DNA from: Cinclus cinclus
Taxonomy: Eukaryota; Chordata; Aves; Passeriformes; Cinclidae
Length of the DNA stretch: 64,000 nucleotides
NCBI RefSeq assembly: GCF_963662255.1
Contig: NC_085047.1
Span: 108,308,181-108,372,180, forward strand
Reading direction: 5' to 3'
Both the position numbers and the translations under genes were made by a program. The notes beneath the pieces are model-generated. The model saw nothing but the letters and a program-made list of their open reading frames with translations, made no database searches and was not told the DNA's origin. Positions 12,401 to 25,800 of this stretch are shown here, one piece after another; positions within the stretch are counted from its first letter, which is position 1; each line of letters begins with the position of its first letter.

Positions 12401-13303
12401 TTTATGTTTTCCCAGGATTTTACAGGAATTAATTTATTAACAGTTGAGTCCACATTTCGTGTTTCTGTCAGGAGCTAAACTTCTGTCTCATGGTTAGGGC
12501 TATTTTCACCTGTGCAAGAAGACACGACATTTTCTGAAAGTGTACATTCAACCCTTTCATTGCAAGAACACTCACACTCTTGCCAGACAGAGTGAAGCTC
12601 AGTTACGAAAGTACATTTCCAGCTAAATTATTTATATCTCTTATAAGATAATTTTATTGAATAGAATTTCATAGGAGTTTAAAGATTGCTTTCAGAAACT
12701 ACTTAAGTTAGAAAGTCATTATATATTTAAACAGTCCAGCTTTGCTGCAGTGTACTTGGAGGCAGAGGGGCAGATGCTGACTGAATTTTATTGGTTTACA
12801 ACCAAGCCCTTGCTTATTATCATGGCATTTGCTATATTATCACATGAAATTAATTTTCTTAAAATACAGAAGTCAACTAAGTTATCCATAATTTTGAATT
12901 TTTAAAAGCAAGCCTAGTCATTAGAGTTAGAATGTTAGAGTGTATATGCAGAGTCAGCGTTGTACATTGACAGCAGCTACCAGAAAGAAGCAAGTTCTGA
13001 AACCATCTAAGAACTTTTCTAGATTAGTGGTCAAACCCTACAGAGTTTTTCCAGAAGAAGAAAAATTCACATTATTTAGAACACTGTCACAAGATCTCTT
13101 GGGAAACCAAGATGGTTCAACTTCGTTGTGTGTTTTTGCAGTGAAACAGTTAAGGAACATCTACATAAACTGCTGGGTTATTATTACAGGAAAGATCATA
13201 ATTTCTTAAACTGCTAGAATGTTTCTGGGGAAATTTTGTGACCTGGCTTCTTTTCTTAGAGACAAATGTGACTCCCTTCAACATCAGTCAGAAGTTTCCC
13301 AAA
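9415..13303. other. Unique AT-rich non-coding sequence
   Basis: No gene is recognised. At 10395-10735 a TATA-like 'gataaaagg' is followed, within a less AT-rich patch, by donor-like sites 'aagcag|gtgagg' and 'cttgg|gtaagt', which is a weak first-exon pattern. 11996-12011 is a 16-base perfect palindrome (ttagttaattaactaa). Open frames are 60-90 codons and unremarkable. Confidence 0.6.
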
Positions 13304-13325
13304 GTACATATACATGTATATGTAC
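13304..13325. repeat. 22-bp perfect palindrome
   Basis: 'gtacatatacatgtatatgtac' equals its own reverse complement over 22 bases. It is an alternating purine-pyrimidine AT-rich sequence able to form a cruciform. Confidence 0.95.
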
Positions 13326-14609
13326 ATACAAAGATTAAAATCAAGATGTTCTGTAAAATCCATATGAATTTCAAATATTTTGGTTCAATTAAAAGGTTTG
13401 CAAGAAATTCTGCAACATCAATCCTTTATTGTCTGTTCCTAAAACTGAAATGTTTTCAGCATAATCATTACATATGAGAGCAAAGTACACTTTAGTATGA
13501 ATCAATATAATTTTTCATTGTCACATGACATATTATTTCCATTCACTCAACTAACAAGACCAGTCTGCAATAATACAATTTTCCAGTTCAGTAATTTTCT
13601 TTTTCAACAACTCTTAACATTAATAAAGCTGTACCCAGAAAAGCATTAGATGCATTGGACATAAAGTAAACTACATTTTAACAACCTCAGCAGATGCTGC
13701 CAAGTCCTGAAGTCAGCCAAGGCCATGTGCTGCACAGTTTCAGTGCAGAAAATAGCATTAGAGGGAGCAACAAAGATTTTGTCATTAATGCTGAGATTAT
13801 TTACTCAAGGTGCTTTTGTGGAACTGTATTTCAGCTCTCTACATGTCCCTAAGCTCCTTGGGTGAGACACAGGCTCAGTCACACTTTCACTGCTATCAGA
13901 AGAGCTCCTCCAGTGGGTCTACAGCTGCTTCTTACTGTCATATATGCATTTAATTGTATGTCATATGGGGTCAATAAATGTACACACTATGGATAACTGC
14001 AACAATTTCCATCCCAAAAGTTAAGCAATGTTCTTCTTTCTAGACTGTGAAAGCCAGGCAATCTTTCCTGTAGCACACCCCAGGCCAGCTCCCAGGAAGG
14101 CTGTTTCCTCTGGCAAGAGGAAATCCCTGTGGATTTTCAACTGGCTGTGTTACAACACTGGGGCTCCAGAAGGCACACAAAGAGGAATTTCCCAAATACT
14201 GTGATAAAAGCCACAAGCAAACAGATAGTCAGGCAAAGAGAAGCTCGTGAGCTTTCAGGCTGAGGTACAATGAGCCACAGACACTTTTTCATATAGATAT
14301 ATCCACAGGGTAGAGCACACTCATCTGCTGCTCCCTACATCCCAGGGACAGTGTTGGCCCTGATGAAGATTCCCACTGTTACATTCTTTTACTCACACTG
14401 TGTTCACAGTTTGGTTTTGGTTCCATCCCATGAGATGCTCAGTGTCAAACAGAAATTTCCTTTATGCTGTGACTGAACTCCAGCTAAGCCTTGACACTGA
14501 ACTGCCAGTGTCTCCTCTGAGATACATTTTCCACACACAAAGAAGATGAGAGATAACTATTTAAGTCCTTTGTGCTACTGATTTCTCATCCATTGAAATA
14601 AAATCATAG
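13326..14609. other. Unique non-coding sequence
   Basis: No gene or interspersed repeat is recognised. The 14050-14200 part is somewhat richer in G+C but shows no motif that I can name. Confidence 0.55.
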
Positions 14610-14650
14610 CAAAACAAACAAACAAACAAACAAACAAATAAAGAAATAAA
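14610..14650 (+). repeat. (AAAC)n microsatellite
   Basis: About seven uninterrupted 'caaa' units are followed by decayed 'taaa/gaaa' units. Simple tandem repeat. Confidence 0.95.
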
Positions 14651-17600
14651 TATGGTGAAAGGGATTTCTTGCAAGAATGTGGGAATTGCAGTTTATCCCA
14701 TGTAAAATGGGATAAATGGGATGAATGAATTGAGTCTTTTTTGGATTAGATTTCTGATCAAAATAGGGCAGGCTGTTGAATTTACAGTGATTATATTTCT
14801 ATCTAGTTTGGCTAACTAGACACATAACTATGGGCACATATTTTTATACTTAGAGATGCTAAAAAATTTCAAAAAGAAAGGACAATTTACAGCAGTTCTG
14901 ACCCACAGCATCAAACTGGACAAAAGAAGAGAATTAATTTTCCCTAAAATATGTTTAACTTGAATTTGTCTGTATTTCTAAGAAAAAAAAGGAATAATTT
15001 CAGCTTCCTGACATTAAAATGCAATCTTTTATAAGAAGTAGAATGCTTAAGTGCAAATTACAGTAAATGAAAACTCATTACAAAACAATAGCTTTTTTTT
15101 TTTAAGTCTAAGACAGGAGTAACAGAAAGAAGAGAAACTAGGAAAAGAATATGGAAACCAACCTTTTAAGAAGAAAATTCCTAAATAAAAACCATTTGCT
15201 AACAACCAATTCCCCCTGCCCAGGGTTTTTTTTCAGCCTTTTATTGAAGAGTAAGTGAGGAAAAGGACAAAACCAGATAAGCTGTGCTTAGAAATCTTGG
15301 GAGTTCAATTAATTTTTATTACAAGGCTGACAGGACCCCAGTAAGAGAGGAAAGCAGGTAACTCCTCTGTACAGGTGAACTGAAACTCTAATTCTTTAGC
15401 CATGTGAGCTAGCAGTGCTAGACAATTCCAGTCTACCTGATTCAGCTGTGAGATATTTTAGCTGGCTTTGTATTTCCGTGACATGCTTGTATTTCAATAA
15501 AGCTTTAGGAACAGAGGCTCAGCCAAGATTCTCCAGTCTCTTTTATGCATTCTTGTGCTCATCAGCATTTTCTCTGCTGAACAATAAAACAGCAGAACAA
15601 CAAAGTCACACTTTTCTGGTTTATTGCCGTGTCATTACTTTTGTCACACTAAAGACCACTTTAAAGGGTGGGCATTTTAATTCTTTTGAAGTACCTTTAA
15701 AGTAATTGATCAAAATATTACATGAATTTCAGGTTCCCTTAAAACACAACAGAGGATGTTTTCTTCCTCAGTCCCAGAGACTTTATTTATTCTCCCACAT
15801 CACTTCAGCAGCCCCTCAGCACACCTATGCACAGAATGAGGTAGACAACCCATAAAACAGCTGTTAATCACCTTCAATAGCCCAGCTGCCAGAGTTTGTT
15901 AATTCAGGGCACGCTATTCCAAATGTGGCTGTGGCTTCAGGATCTGGCCAGCACCATGACACTGCCATATTTCTAAATTACTTTCCCTTTTGCTTTATAG
16001 AAGTCCATTCCTGATATAACTCCACAGAGCCTGAGAAACTCCTGCCAAGGGTTAAAGGTTAGTTTTAAATAAACTGACACCACATCTACTACCTTGGTCC
16101 AGATGCAGTTTATTTTACTTCTTACTAACAGAAATCAGGTTATGTCCTGTGAGGAGTTTGTCAGTGCAAATGGGAGCTGCAGTAAGGTCAGACCCGGTAT
16201 TTCCTGAAAACTGCTGGGACATAAAACAATCCTGACCAGTCAAGCCCGAAATGTGTGGCATTAAAGACTGCTGGGACTGAATGCACTCTTTCTTACAACT
16301 TGAAAAATTCATTTCTTTCAAATGTTCAGTCCTGTCACATTCTGCTTGGTGACAAAAGCAGAAAAATCTATGCACAAAGAGAGAAGTCACAGTCTATGTT
16401 GAAACTCATTTATTGCAAATAAAAGAATTTGATCTTTCTGTTTCACTCAGGAGATGGAGAAGAGTCACGTTCATGTCCTACATTTCGGGCTTGACTTTTT
16501 TCTTCTGCCTGGGCAATAAACTTTCAGCTACGCTCTGAACAGACAGGACAATCCTTTTAGAATATTTCTATGTCTAATTTACAGTAATCAAGCTCTGAAA
16601 ATCAGCAGTGTGATATGTTTAGACCTGCTGGCAAAATATCTTTTTTTTTAATAGACATATTCTGCATTTGTTTAGAGCATTTTCTATGGAATGCAACAAG
16701 TTTTGACCATGTGGCTCAGACAGTTTGTTGAAGTCAACAAATGACCTCTGATCTAAGATACTGTAATGCTTCTTTTTTGTGCTTGTGTGCGCACAGATAA
16801 CCATAATCATACATATTTTTATCAATTAATGCTCACCCAAGGAAAGTTGTGATAGAGAACAGGAATCCCTTTACCTGTAGCAATACATGGCTTTTACTAT
16901 GGTGTTTTAGAAACTAGCTTGTGTGTGAATTGATTGAAGAGTAATTTTTTACTCTACTTCTGCAGGAGTCATTCCTTCTCAGTTGCAAAATAGATTTTTC
17001 AACACTGTGCTTTGACACCTTCATCAGAATTTCTATTCAGTACATTGACAGCTCAAATACTATGTTCATTGGGAGGTGGAGATACACCTTTCTCAGAGAC
17101 TGACATATAGAAAGAAGTAGAATTTATTATATATGCTTACATGATTTTTTCCTCACTCCACATGTTTTTCACACTACCTATTGTATTCTTGAATGACAGA
17201 CAAGCTATTGAGTATTTTCTTTTATATTTTTCCTTCACACCCACATTTAGAAATCCTAAATGCCTAGAATTGAACAACTGCAAAGAAAACTCCTTCTGGT
17301 CTTGAAGGTTCTGGGTCTCTCAGGACTTCCTTTTCTTACATGGTTTTTTTTTCAAACAAATAGAGGTTTGTTTCTTTTTTTTTTTTTTCCTTGTGGTGAA
17401 GGATGTGAAAGTATTCATTGCCCAGAGAAAAAGAGTGGTTTTCCTTTCAGTCAGCCATCTACATGTGGGAGCAAAAACTCTGTAGGCTTTGCAGGAGACA
17501 TGCCTCTTAGGGAAAACACAGTGGCATTCACCTGTCCTTTCCCTTCAGAAAAAATAATCTCTTCTTGAAACCAGAGTCAGAAAATGTGGCAATTCTGTGT

Positions 17601-20011
17601 AAAGTTGGGGTCCACTGCTGAAGAAAAGACAAAAAAAAAAAAAAAAACAAGACAGGGAAATGTGCATAGTCTGCTACATCTCCTATACCTGCAACAGGTC
17701 AGCCTAGTGGTTGAGATACTTTTATTAACTTTGGAGATCAAGTAACATAGACAAGTCATTAGACAGTAAAGGAATTTAATGCTCTGTAACTTCCTGTCTC
17801 CTTTCCCACTGCAAGACAATCACATTATGTATTGTTTTATGAATGAATTGTGAATCACTCAAAATCAAGTTTATTCACTATTAGCACAGAGAAAGTAAAA
17901 GGTTCTTTACTCTCAGATGACAGAACACATTCCCAGCCTCAGTTCATTGCCAATTATGGGCCCATTGCTCTTTGTGCAGCACCTCCCCCCAGCTGAACTG
18001 CATCTTCTTACTTCTGCTGATCCTCAAAACTCCCCTTTGAATTATTTTGACTTGAAAAATGAATTAAAATTATTTTGCTCTAATCCGATGAGACAAGATT
18101 TCAGTTCTTGTGGTCATAGTTATAGTCCTTCTCTATTCCTGCTGAGATATATATAAAAAACATTAAACAGAATTTTCAGGTTATAGACCAAAACTCGCCA
18201 TATTTCCCTCTGCTTCCCTACCTGAAATCAAAACATCCCCCCTTTGGTTGCCTTAGTCAATTTATTGTACAGAAAATGCTCATGCCCATCTCAGGATGAA
18301 CTATTTTTAGTTATGGAAGATGAGTTCTCAGAAAAAAATTTTGCTCCCAAGAAGAAATTTTGCTACTTTTATCCTTGTATTTTGTACTTCTCACTCTGAA
18401 GCACTTCCATGAGATGGTCAGGGGTGGGATGAGTTCTGCTCTTAGAGGAGCCCACAGAGCATCCTTCACTGGTAGGATAGACAAGGTGCTTGTGTTTCAT
18501 GGTGGCAGATGCTCTGTCTGCAGAGGCAGAGTCCGGGGGTTATATACATTACTGCCCTCTAAAGAACAAATTATTCAGACTAATGGCAAAGAATATTCTC
18601 AAGGTTTTGCTCCCCTATGAGGCTCCTGTAAACTTACCTTTTCCTGAGAGGACTGATGCTCTTCCCACACACCAGTCAAATCCCCAGTACCTGGCAAAAG
18701 TTACAATGGCAGAAGTAAATAAACTCTGCCACTTATTTCCAGCTTGACACTTCATTTTTTTTTTAGTGTAACTGTGCTGAAAGGTGAATTGAAATTGTCT
18801 GAGGCCTAGAACAGAATGGGAAGAGGTGTTTTATCTTGTTGCAAATATGCTATCAAGGACGCCACTGGCTAGACATGCTGCTTGAATTTAAGAGAAAATA
18901 GCCATCTGACTTTTAGAATAATTCAGTACCAAGCAGAATAATTGGTTCTTTGAAACAGAAATTAGTTCCTCATTCACAGTTCCTGGAAGGAAGCTGAAAT
19001 TGGAAAAGTTGTTTAAAATAGATGAGTTTGGAGATAGCATTTTGTACAAGAGAATTGACTCATTTAATTAAAAACTTGGTTGCCAGTTGCTGTTTTCTTT
19101 CAAACTAAGGTAACTCTGAGTTTGAAGTGACACAAATCACTGAAGATAGAGCAGTGCAACTAATGGGTTCTGTTCCAGCTGCAAAATGAAAAAAGGTCTT
19201 TTGAAATGGATAGAAAGGAGTATTTTGCTTGTTTTGTTTTTTTGGTGGTGGTGGCATTTTTTGGTGGGGTTTTTTGTGGAGAAGAAGTGTTTTCTGCACT
19301 TGGAAATGGAAGTCTGAAGAACTGTGCAAAACACATCAAAAGAAATTATTACATCTTATCCAGGTAGAACGGGATTCAGATCCTTGAATAGGATAGGGCA
19401 CAACATAGGGCATATAGGGCACAACAAAAGATGAAAAATCTACCAGAACTGCATATTAGTAATTCAGCTCAAAGCTGTTCCTCAGAAGGGGTTAGAGGAG
19501 CACCAGAAATATTAAATAGGTGAAGATCCTCTTTTCTGTGATGCTGTCTCTCTGCTTGTGAATTCTCTGACTGAGCTCTGTTAGAAAGATTTCTCTTTAC
19601 AGGCTCAGTGGTCACACAAAGCACAGACACCGGTGACCTCGGGGGTCACAGCAGAGCTCACACATTCTGTACCTCACACACATTCTGCTTTTCACCTTCT
19701 ACCATTCCTCTGGTGCAGCCTGCACCATCAGACCCCAGAGCTACAATCTCATTTGGCTTTCCCTTGAGTTTGACACAGCTTTATCCAGAATAACTGGTAT
19801 CCAGCCTGTGGACTTATGTCTCCTTAGGCTTCTTTCTGTGGACAAGTAATACCCTTAAATTCTTTTGTAAAGTCACTAAATATAGATTATTTCCTTTTTA
19901 GGTTCTGCAGATTATCAGCCTGAACTCTGAAAATTGCACTTAATTCCAAACCCTTTGCTTTAAAGATTTCAACCCTCATTCTTAACTCTTTATCATCTTC
20001 TGCTGATTATA
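14651..20011. other. Unique AT-rich non-coding sequence
   Basis: No gene is recognised. It holds a T-run at about 17374-17388, an A-run at about 17630-17647 and a short tandem-like array of 'tagggcacaaca' near 19393-19427. The open frames at 15415-15705, 16115-16390 and 17260-17568 (91-102 codons) show no recognisable domain. Confidence 0.6.
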
Positions 20012-20033
20012 AGAATATAATATATTATATTCT
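20012..20033. repeat. 22-bp perfect AT palindrome
   Basis: 'agaatataatatattatattct' is its own reverse complement over 22 bases, in an AT-rich neighbourhood. Cruciform-capable. Confidence 0.95.
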
Positions 20034-22790
20034 GAGTATAAGCAGATTTGGAAAAAAATCCTGATCTTAATCTGGAAAAATAAAACAATTAAAGTAAAAT
20101 ATATTTGAGAAAAAAATATTTATTCAAAAACAAAAGAATTAAGTAATAAAATTATTAAAGCTTGAATTTTACAGCCTGAAAAAAAGACTATGGAATTCAT
20201 TAAGGACTTATCTGTGCAATTAAATCTATAATTTTTCCTATACACCACATAAAACTCACACAACAGAAAACACTGTAATTCAATTTGCTCTCTTTAACTT
20301 AATTATCCACTTAATTTCTTAGAGCCATATAAAAAAGTTAAGTTTTTTTTTCCTTGTTAAAGCTCATTGCGAGTTTTTAAACAGAATTTATATGACTGTG
20401 TTACCCTATGTATCTCAGTTATGTCGTGTCTGAATTCTGGAAACTAGACTATCCTCCCAAAGAATTGAGAGCAAGGATTTGTTTTACTTAATTTTAAAAT
20501 GCTTTGTTAACTTCTTGGGTGCTGCCAAATGAAGCTGCTAAATCCTCACAAGAAGCATTCAATCCTGTAATACCATCAACATTCAAACGAAAGCTGACAA
20601 ATATGACTTTCTCCACAGAACAGCAGCATTAGAGCAGGCACGGCAGGCTTGAGCAGACAAGATGAAGCAGTTTTGGGGTTGGCTCTTCTCCATGTTTTCA
20701 CTAAGGAGGTTTCTTCACTGGAATAGCTCGAATGACTCACCCTCAGTGCGCTACTTCCATCCTTTATCACTTGCTGCAAAAACCTGGCACAGCTTTGAGC
20801 CTTGGCTGGGTGAGTTTCAGTATCCTGGAGCTTTAGTCAGCAGCAGCCAGGGAGGAGCCCGGCCGATGTGTCAGCACCGTGGGACACCTGTGTAGTTCCA
20901 GCTTCCTGGGGTTTGGCTTACTGAAATGTTGTTGTGTGTTCATGCCCGGTTCACTTAAGGCAGTATTGTTTAATAAGGTTTCTGTCCCTCCTGTGCTTGT
21001 TAAGAAAGAGAATTTGCTGTATGGTGCCATGAAGTAAAGGTGGGAGAGAGGGCGAGTGTCCTAAAGTGCAGGAAAGGGTTCTTCATTGTCAGGGAAACTC
21101 TTACAGAAAGGAAAATACCCGAGAATGATAAATATATTGATTGCCTTAAGCTAAAATTGGGTGGAGCCATTATCTGCTAAAAACTACATCTAGATTTTAT
21201 GTAAAACCACAAAGACAAACATCCTGTTTCAGGATACAATCCATTAAAATCAAAGCATGTGGCAATGGAAACCATTACTTGAATACTTGAAAAATAATAT
21301 TTCGGTGAAGTATTTCTTCTTTCTGTTCAGACTGAATTTGAGAAACATTGTTCTCTGTGCTGAAGCAATAGCTTCTGACAAAATCTAACCACCACATTAC
21401 AGTTGTTCTTGTTGTTGTTGTTGTTACAGAAGGAAATAAAACTAAGACAAAAAAGCTCCATGCGTTCTCCCTCTCAGAGCCAAAACTATACTCTGAACAT
21501 TTGGAAAGAGAAATTAGTTAACTGCACAGAGATATATAATCCAGATTCTCAGGTTGCTTATTTCTTGACATATTTTACATTTTGTTCTTCTGGTACTTGA
21601 TGTTCTACTGTGACCAGAACTGAGGTGAAAAGGGGTTAGCTGATTTGAAGATTACATTTATACTGTTTGTTCCAGGTGGCCTTCTGGCTGCTTTCAGGGT
21701 CAGGTTTGACTGTTGTTTTTATCCCCAGGCTGTAAGTATATATTTCAAAGTCACTAACAACATGCACTCCACAAACTCCACATGGCATACTATTTGCTAA
21801 GCAACCATATACGTGACAGACATTGCTTCAATTGTTTCATTTCAAATTAGTTGAGTGTCTTACATCTTCAGAACAAAGATACATTAGTAATTAATTGTCA
21901 AACAAAGCAAAAAAAAAAAAAGAGTAGAAAGTTGATTCCTTGTCACAGGAATGGGGACCTAAGCCACAATATTAAGTGGTAAATAATTAAATAATGCCTA
22001 TAGGCAGAAGGGTAGAAAATTTCTGTATAAGATGCACTTAGACACTGGATAGTGAATATTAAAAGGTGAACCAGTGTGGTATCCAAGGGGATGGACTGTG
22101 AAGAACTTATGTTTCTATGTAAATTTCTATTAGTATTCAGAGGTCTTCAAAAGAATCCTGCAAATTGACAAGGACATGCTTTCAAGAAGAAAAACATCAG
22201 TAAAAGAACAGGAGTTCAGAATTCCCTAATCTCAAGATGCTTCTGATACTTCTTGCATTCCTAATTCTTTGTTCACATTCATGTACTGGATTTTCATAGC
22301 AAGAGCAAAAATATTTAGTATTTGAAACACAAATGTCAAGCATATGTCAACACCTCACACTAGAACTGCTTGGAAGTGCTGTCCTGATGAGACTTTGGTT
22401 TGACTTTAATGCCAAGAGGAGTAATTCAATTTGCAGTCAGAAGGACCTGGAACTCTATTTTGCTCTCTGGCCTGCAGCCAGGTCTCATTGGGTTGTGATC
22501 TCATAAACTTAAAAGAGTCAGCATGGATCAGAACTCGTGGAAATGAGCATTCAGTGATTTAGAAGTGATGCTTCTCATCTCAAATCATCAATGCCCCAAG
22601 AAGGGATTTAAGGCTCAGTTCCTCAACAAAGCCATCATTCAAACTGAATCTAAACCTGATGCTTTGACAGTTTGTGTTTATTAAAGATCCAGGCTACTTT
22701 CCAGCATCCTGAGCTTACACTCCTACTCAGCTCTCCAAGCTGACCTCTACGTGTTCCTGGTGCACTGACCAGTGATCTCTGAAATGGTGC
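20034..22790. other. Unique non-coding sequence with one exon-like segment
   Basis: No gene is recognised. 20619-20809 is bounded by 'gactttctccacag' and 'ggctgg|gtgagt', and contains an ATG-initiated frame starting at 20662 with an adequate start context. The encoded peptide matches no family I know, so it is left as a note. 21403-21425 is a short (GTT)n run with one C interruption. Confidence 0.5.
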
Positions 22791-22876
22791 TATCCCATCC
22801 CATCCCATCCCATCCCATCCCATCCCATCCCATCCCATCCCATCCCATCCCATCCCATTCCATCCCATCCCATCCC
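22791..22876 (+). repeat. (CCCAT)n pentanucleotide repeat
   Basis: About 17 units of a 5-base repeat, nearly perfect, with one C-to-T variant ('cattc', about 22856-22860). Two overlapping minus-strand frames across it give Trp-Asp-Gly-Met-Gly periodic peptides; these are repeat translations. The high purity suggests a young, probably length-variable locus. Confidence 0.97.
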
Positions 22877-25800
22877 TGATGTGTTTTCTGCACAACTTTT
22901 GTTGATGTACAAAATGTATCACACAGGGGAAGGTGCAGCCATATCTGCTTCTTTACAGCTGGACAAATGTTAAAGCACACAAAAGTTTGGAGTGTTTGTG
23001 CAGTCAGGAAAACCTTAGCAATTATCAGAAAACAACCCCCTAAACACAAATGAAATGTAATCCTAGTCAGAGGTAGTGATCATCACTACATAGTTTGCAA
23101 CATGTAACATTTATATTTCTCAGTACCTTTCAGAATGAGTGGTCTAACTCTGGCCTAATGAAAATGGTTGTCTGGGAACCATATTAGCTATGTCCATCAA
23201 GAAATTGAGAATAATGAAAAAGAAGGATGAAGAAGATAAGCAACCAGCGGCTTTCTGACATTAACATGTTTTTGAGAACTAAAAGACATAAAGGACAGAT
23301 GATAGAAAAAAAAAAGAGGTGGAAGGTAGCATGGTAACGGAATACAATTGCTGAAATGTCTATAGAAGATTGAGGTAAAAATATCTGTAACCACTTCAGG
23401 ACTTTCTTTTAATGTCAGATTTTGAGTGAACAATGTCATTTAAACAAAGAGGAGAATTTTTTAGTAAATTGCTTGGCACAGCATTGCAGGCCAGAATTCC
23501 AAGAAATACTGGTTGGCAGAAACATTTATCTAATGAGGCCTTTGTGCACTACCACTAGAGAACCAAAGGACTACTCTTACTAAGCCATAGAATGGCAATT
23601 ACTGAGATTTGTGAACCTCAGATTGGGTGTTGTACCAGCTTCAACAGGGATGCTGTGACAATTTAAGCTGGGTCTTCAAGAAGAGGGAAAGAGTATACCT
23701 CATAAATCTGTATCTATGCCATGTACAATGAATACTAAGCCTTTAAAAGTTGCAGTTGAGAGACTGCTTCACTTGGGGCAATTCTTTACATGTATAATCA
23801 GTTTTGTCATCAATCACCAAATTTTAATGCCACGATTTACTTTTGATGTGAAGTTGTAAATATCAGAACATGGGTAATCAAGTTTATGTTGCACCTGGCC
23901 TGAGATGTCAAGGAAGAAAGAGGAATAGTGACAGATGCTTCATATCAGTTTCTCTGATGCCAGGTTTTCCAAGGATAGCAGAACAATTTGCAAACAGTCT
24001 GGTCCAGAAGGGTCAGCACCATCCAGAAGCAGCACCAAAGTATTGATTTCTATTTTCTTTGGCCTTTCTTACAGCTGAGCTGGGTGTGTTGCTCCTACTG
24101 AAAGATAAACTTCCTGAACAAGGATGGCTGCTGTACCAGGATCTTTACTGTCATCCCACTCCTTGAGTAGTTCTGTGAAATAATTGAAACAGCATGAACA
24201 AAGTAACGAAATAGAATAAGGGCATCCTAATCTGTGTATCTCTTGATATTTTGGTTTTCATTAGTTCAGATGATCAATATTACAGAGATGCAGCTCATAG
24301 TTCATATTGCATGTGTTCTGGTGCCTTGGAACCACATGAATAAGAATATTTTTAACTCCTAAACCCAGCGTTATAATTCAAGATGCATATTCTATCTTAT
24401 GATTTTATGAAATAGAATTATTGCCTGCGGATGTTAATTTCCAAAGAGAACAGTTCTCTGTTAAGAACAGGTTATTATAGATAGCTGTGTAGCTAAACTA
24501 TACTCACTGTCACTCAAGAAGAGAAAAAGCCTCAAACCAATGGGAAATATGACAAGGGAAAATGTTAGGAAAGCAGTTTAATTTTGAATATATAGTAATC
24601 TTCAGCTCTTGGGGGAAAAAAGGCTAAAATATGAAGAGCTAAAATGTGAAAAAAGCAAGAGTGAAATAATAATAATAAGCTATAACCAAAACATAAACAT
24701 TTTCAGGATTTGGATCCACCAAGGATGCGCTAGAAGCTTGATGACTTTGGGGGCATTTAAAATGAAGAGGGGGAGAAAAGATTAGCATTGTCATTAAGTG
24801 TCAGATGTGTCCTAGGAAAAAGAAGTATAAGATGGCACCATCAGTCTTTTTCATTTGAAGTTGTTGTGTATAAATTCAGCTCAGGCATTGATAAAAAAAT
24901 AAATAGATGCATATCATATGCACTTAAAGCACCAGTGAAGTGAATAGAAATTTCTAAGAAGTTGTATAGGTATACTCTATGCAAAGTAAAAAGTATTGTG
25001 TTTCTCTGTGAAGACGTCCTGGGAGATCACTAAATTTTCTAGTTCATCTTTTCTTAAATGATCTATTTACCTCATTTTTTCTTCAGCCAGAAATTCTCTG
25101 TCATGCACTCAAAAAGTGTGAGAGAAAAACTGCCCACCCGAGAATTTCTTCCCATGTCAGATCTTGTGTTGCCTTACTGTTTTCTTTAGAATATAAACTG
25201 GAGAGAATCTGATGTATTTTCCTTTTTTTTTTCCCATTATGTCTAGAATGGGTTTCCTTAAAAAATTGTACAAACATCCAAGCAAGTCTGATGTTTGTTG
25301 CCACTCTTCCCCCATTTTCACACCTCGTGTGGTAAGTCCCTTCAGCCCTTGGCCCCTAGAATGCAGCTACATCCCCTTCCCTGTCAAGCAATGCTTTATT
25401 TTCTAAAAAAAAATTATCAAATGCTGCTCTCAGCCAGCAGGCACCTTCCATGCTAAAAGAATGTTCATCTGCTCAGGAATATTAAGGAATCCACCTGAAA
25501 AGAAGATTACAGAATCAACTAGCTGTAACATGAGTAGCAGGAGTCATCATGACTGAAAACTGATCAGTGAAATGGCTTCATGGCTGAAAACAACACCTGA
25601 AGACTGATCTCAGTAGAGCAGAGAGCAGAACACAGGCAGCAAGGCAAGATCAATCCCACCTGGTGTTAACACACACCTTGGTGCTGCACTGATGGCTTGT
25701 ACACCACCCAGGAGCTGGCTGAGTAGGCAGAATTGCACTACAGGGGCACAGTTTGCAGTGAATGACTGGCAGACAAAATCCTGAGAGAGAAGCAAGTCAG

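Noticed and set aside
22650..23049. Frames with Trp-Asp-Gly-Met-Gly periodicity
   Set aside because: They are translations of the CCCAT pentamer array in two of its frames.
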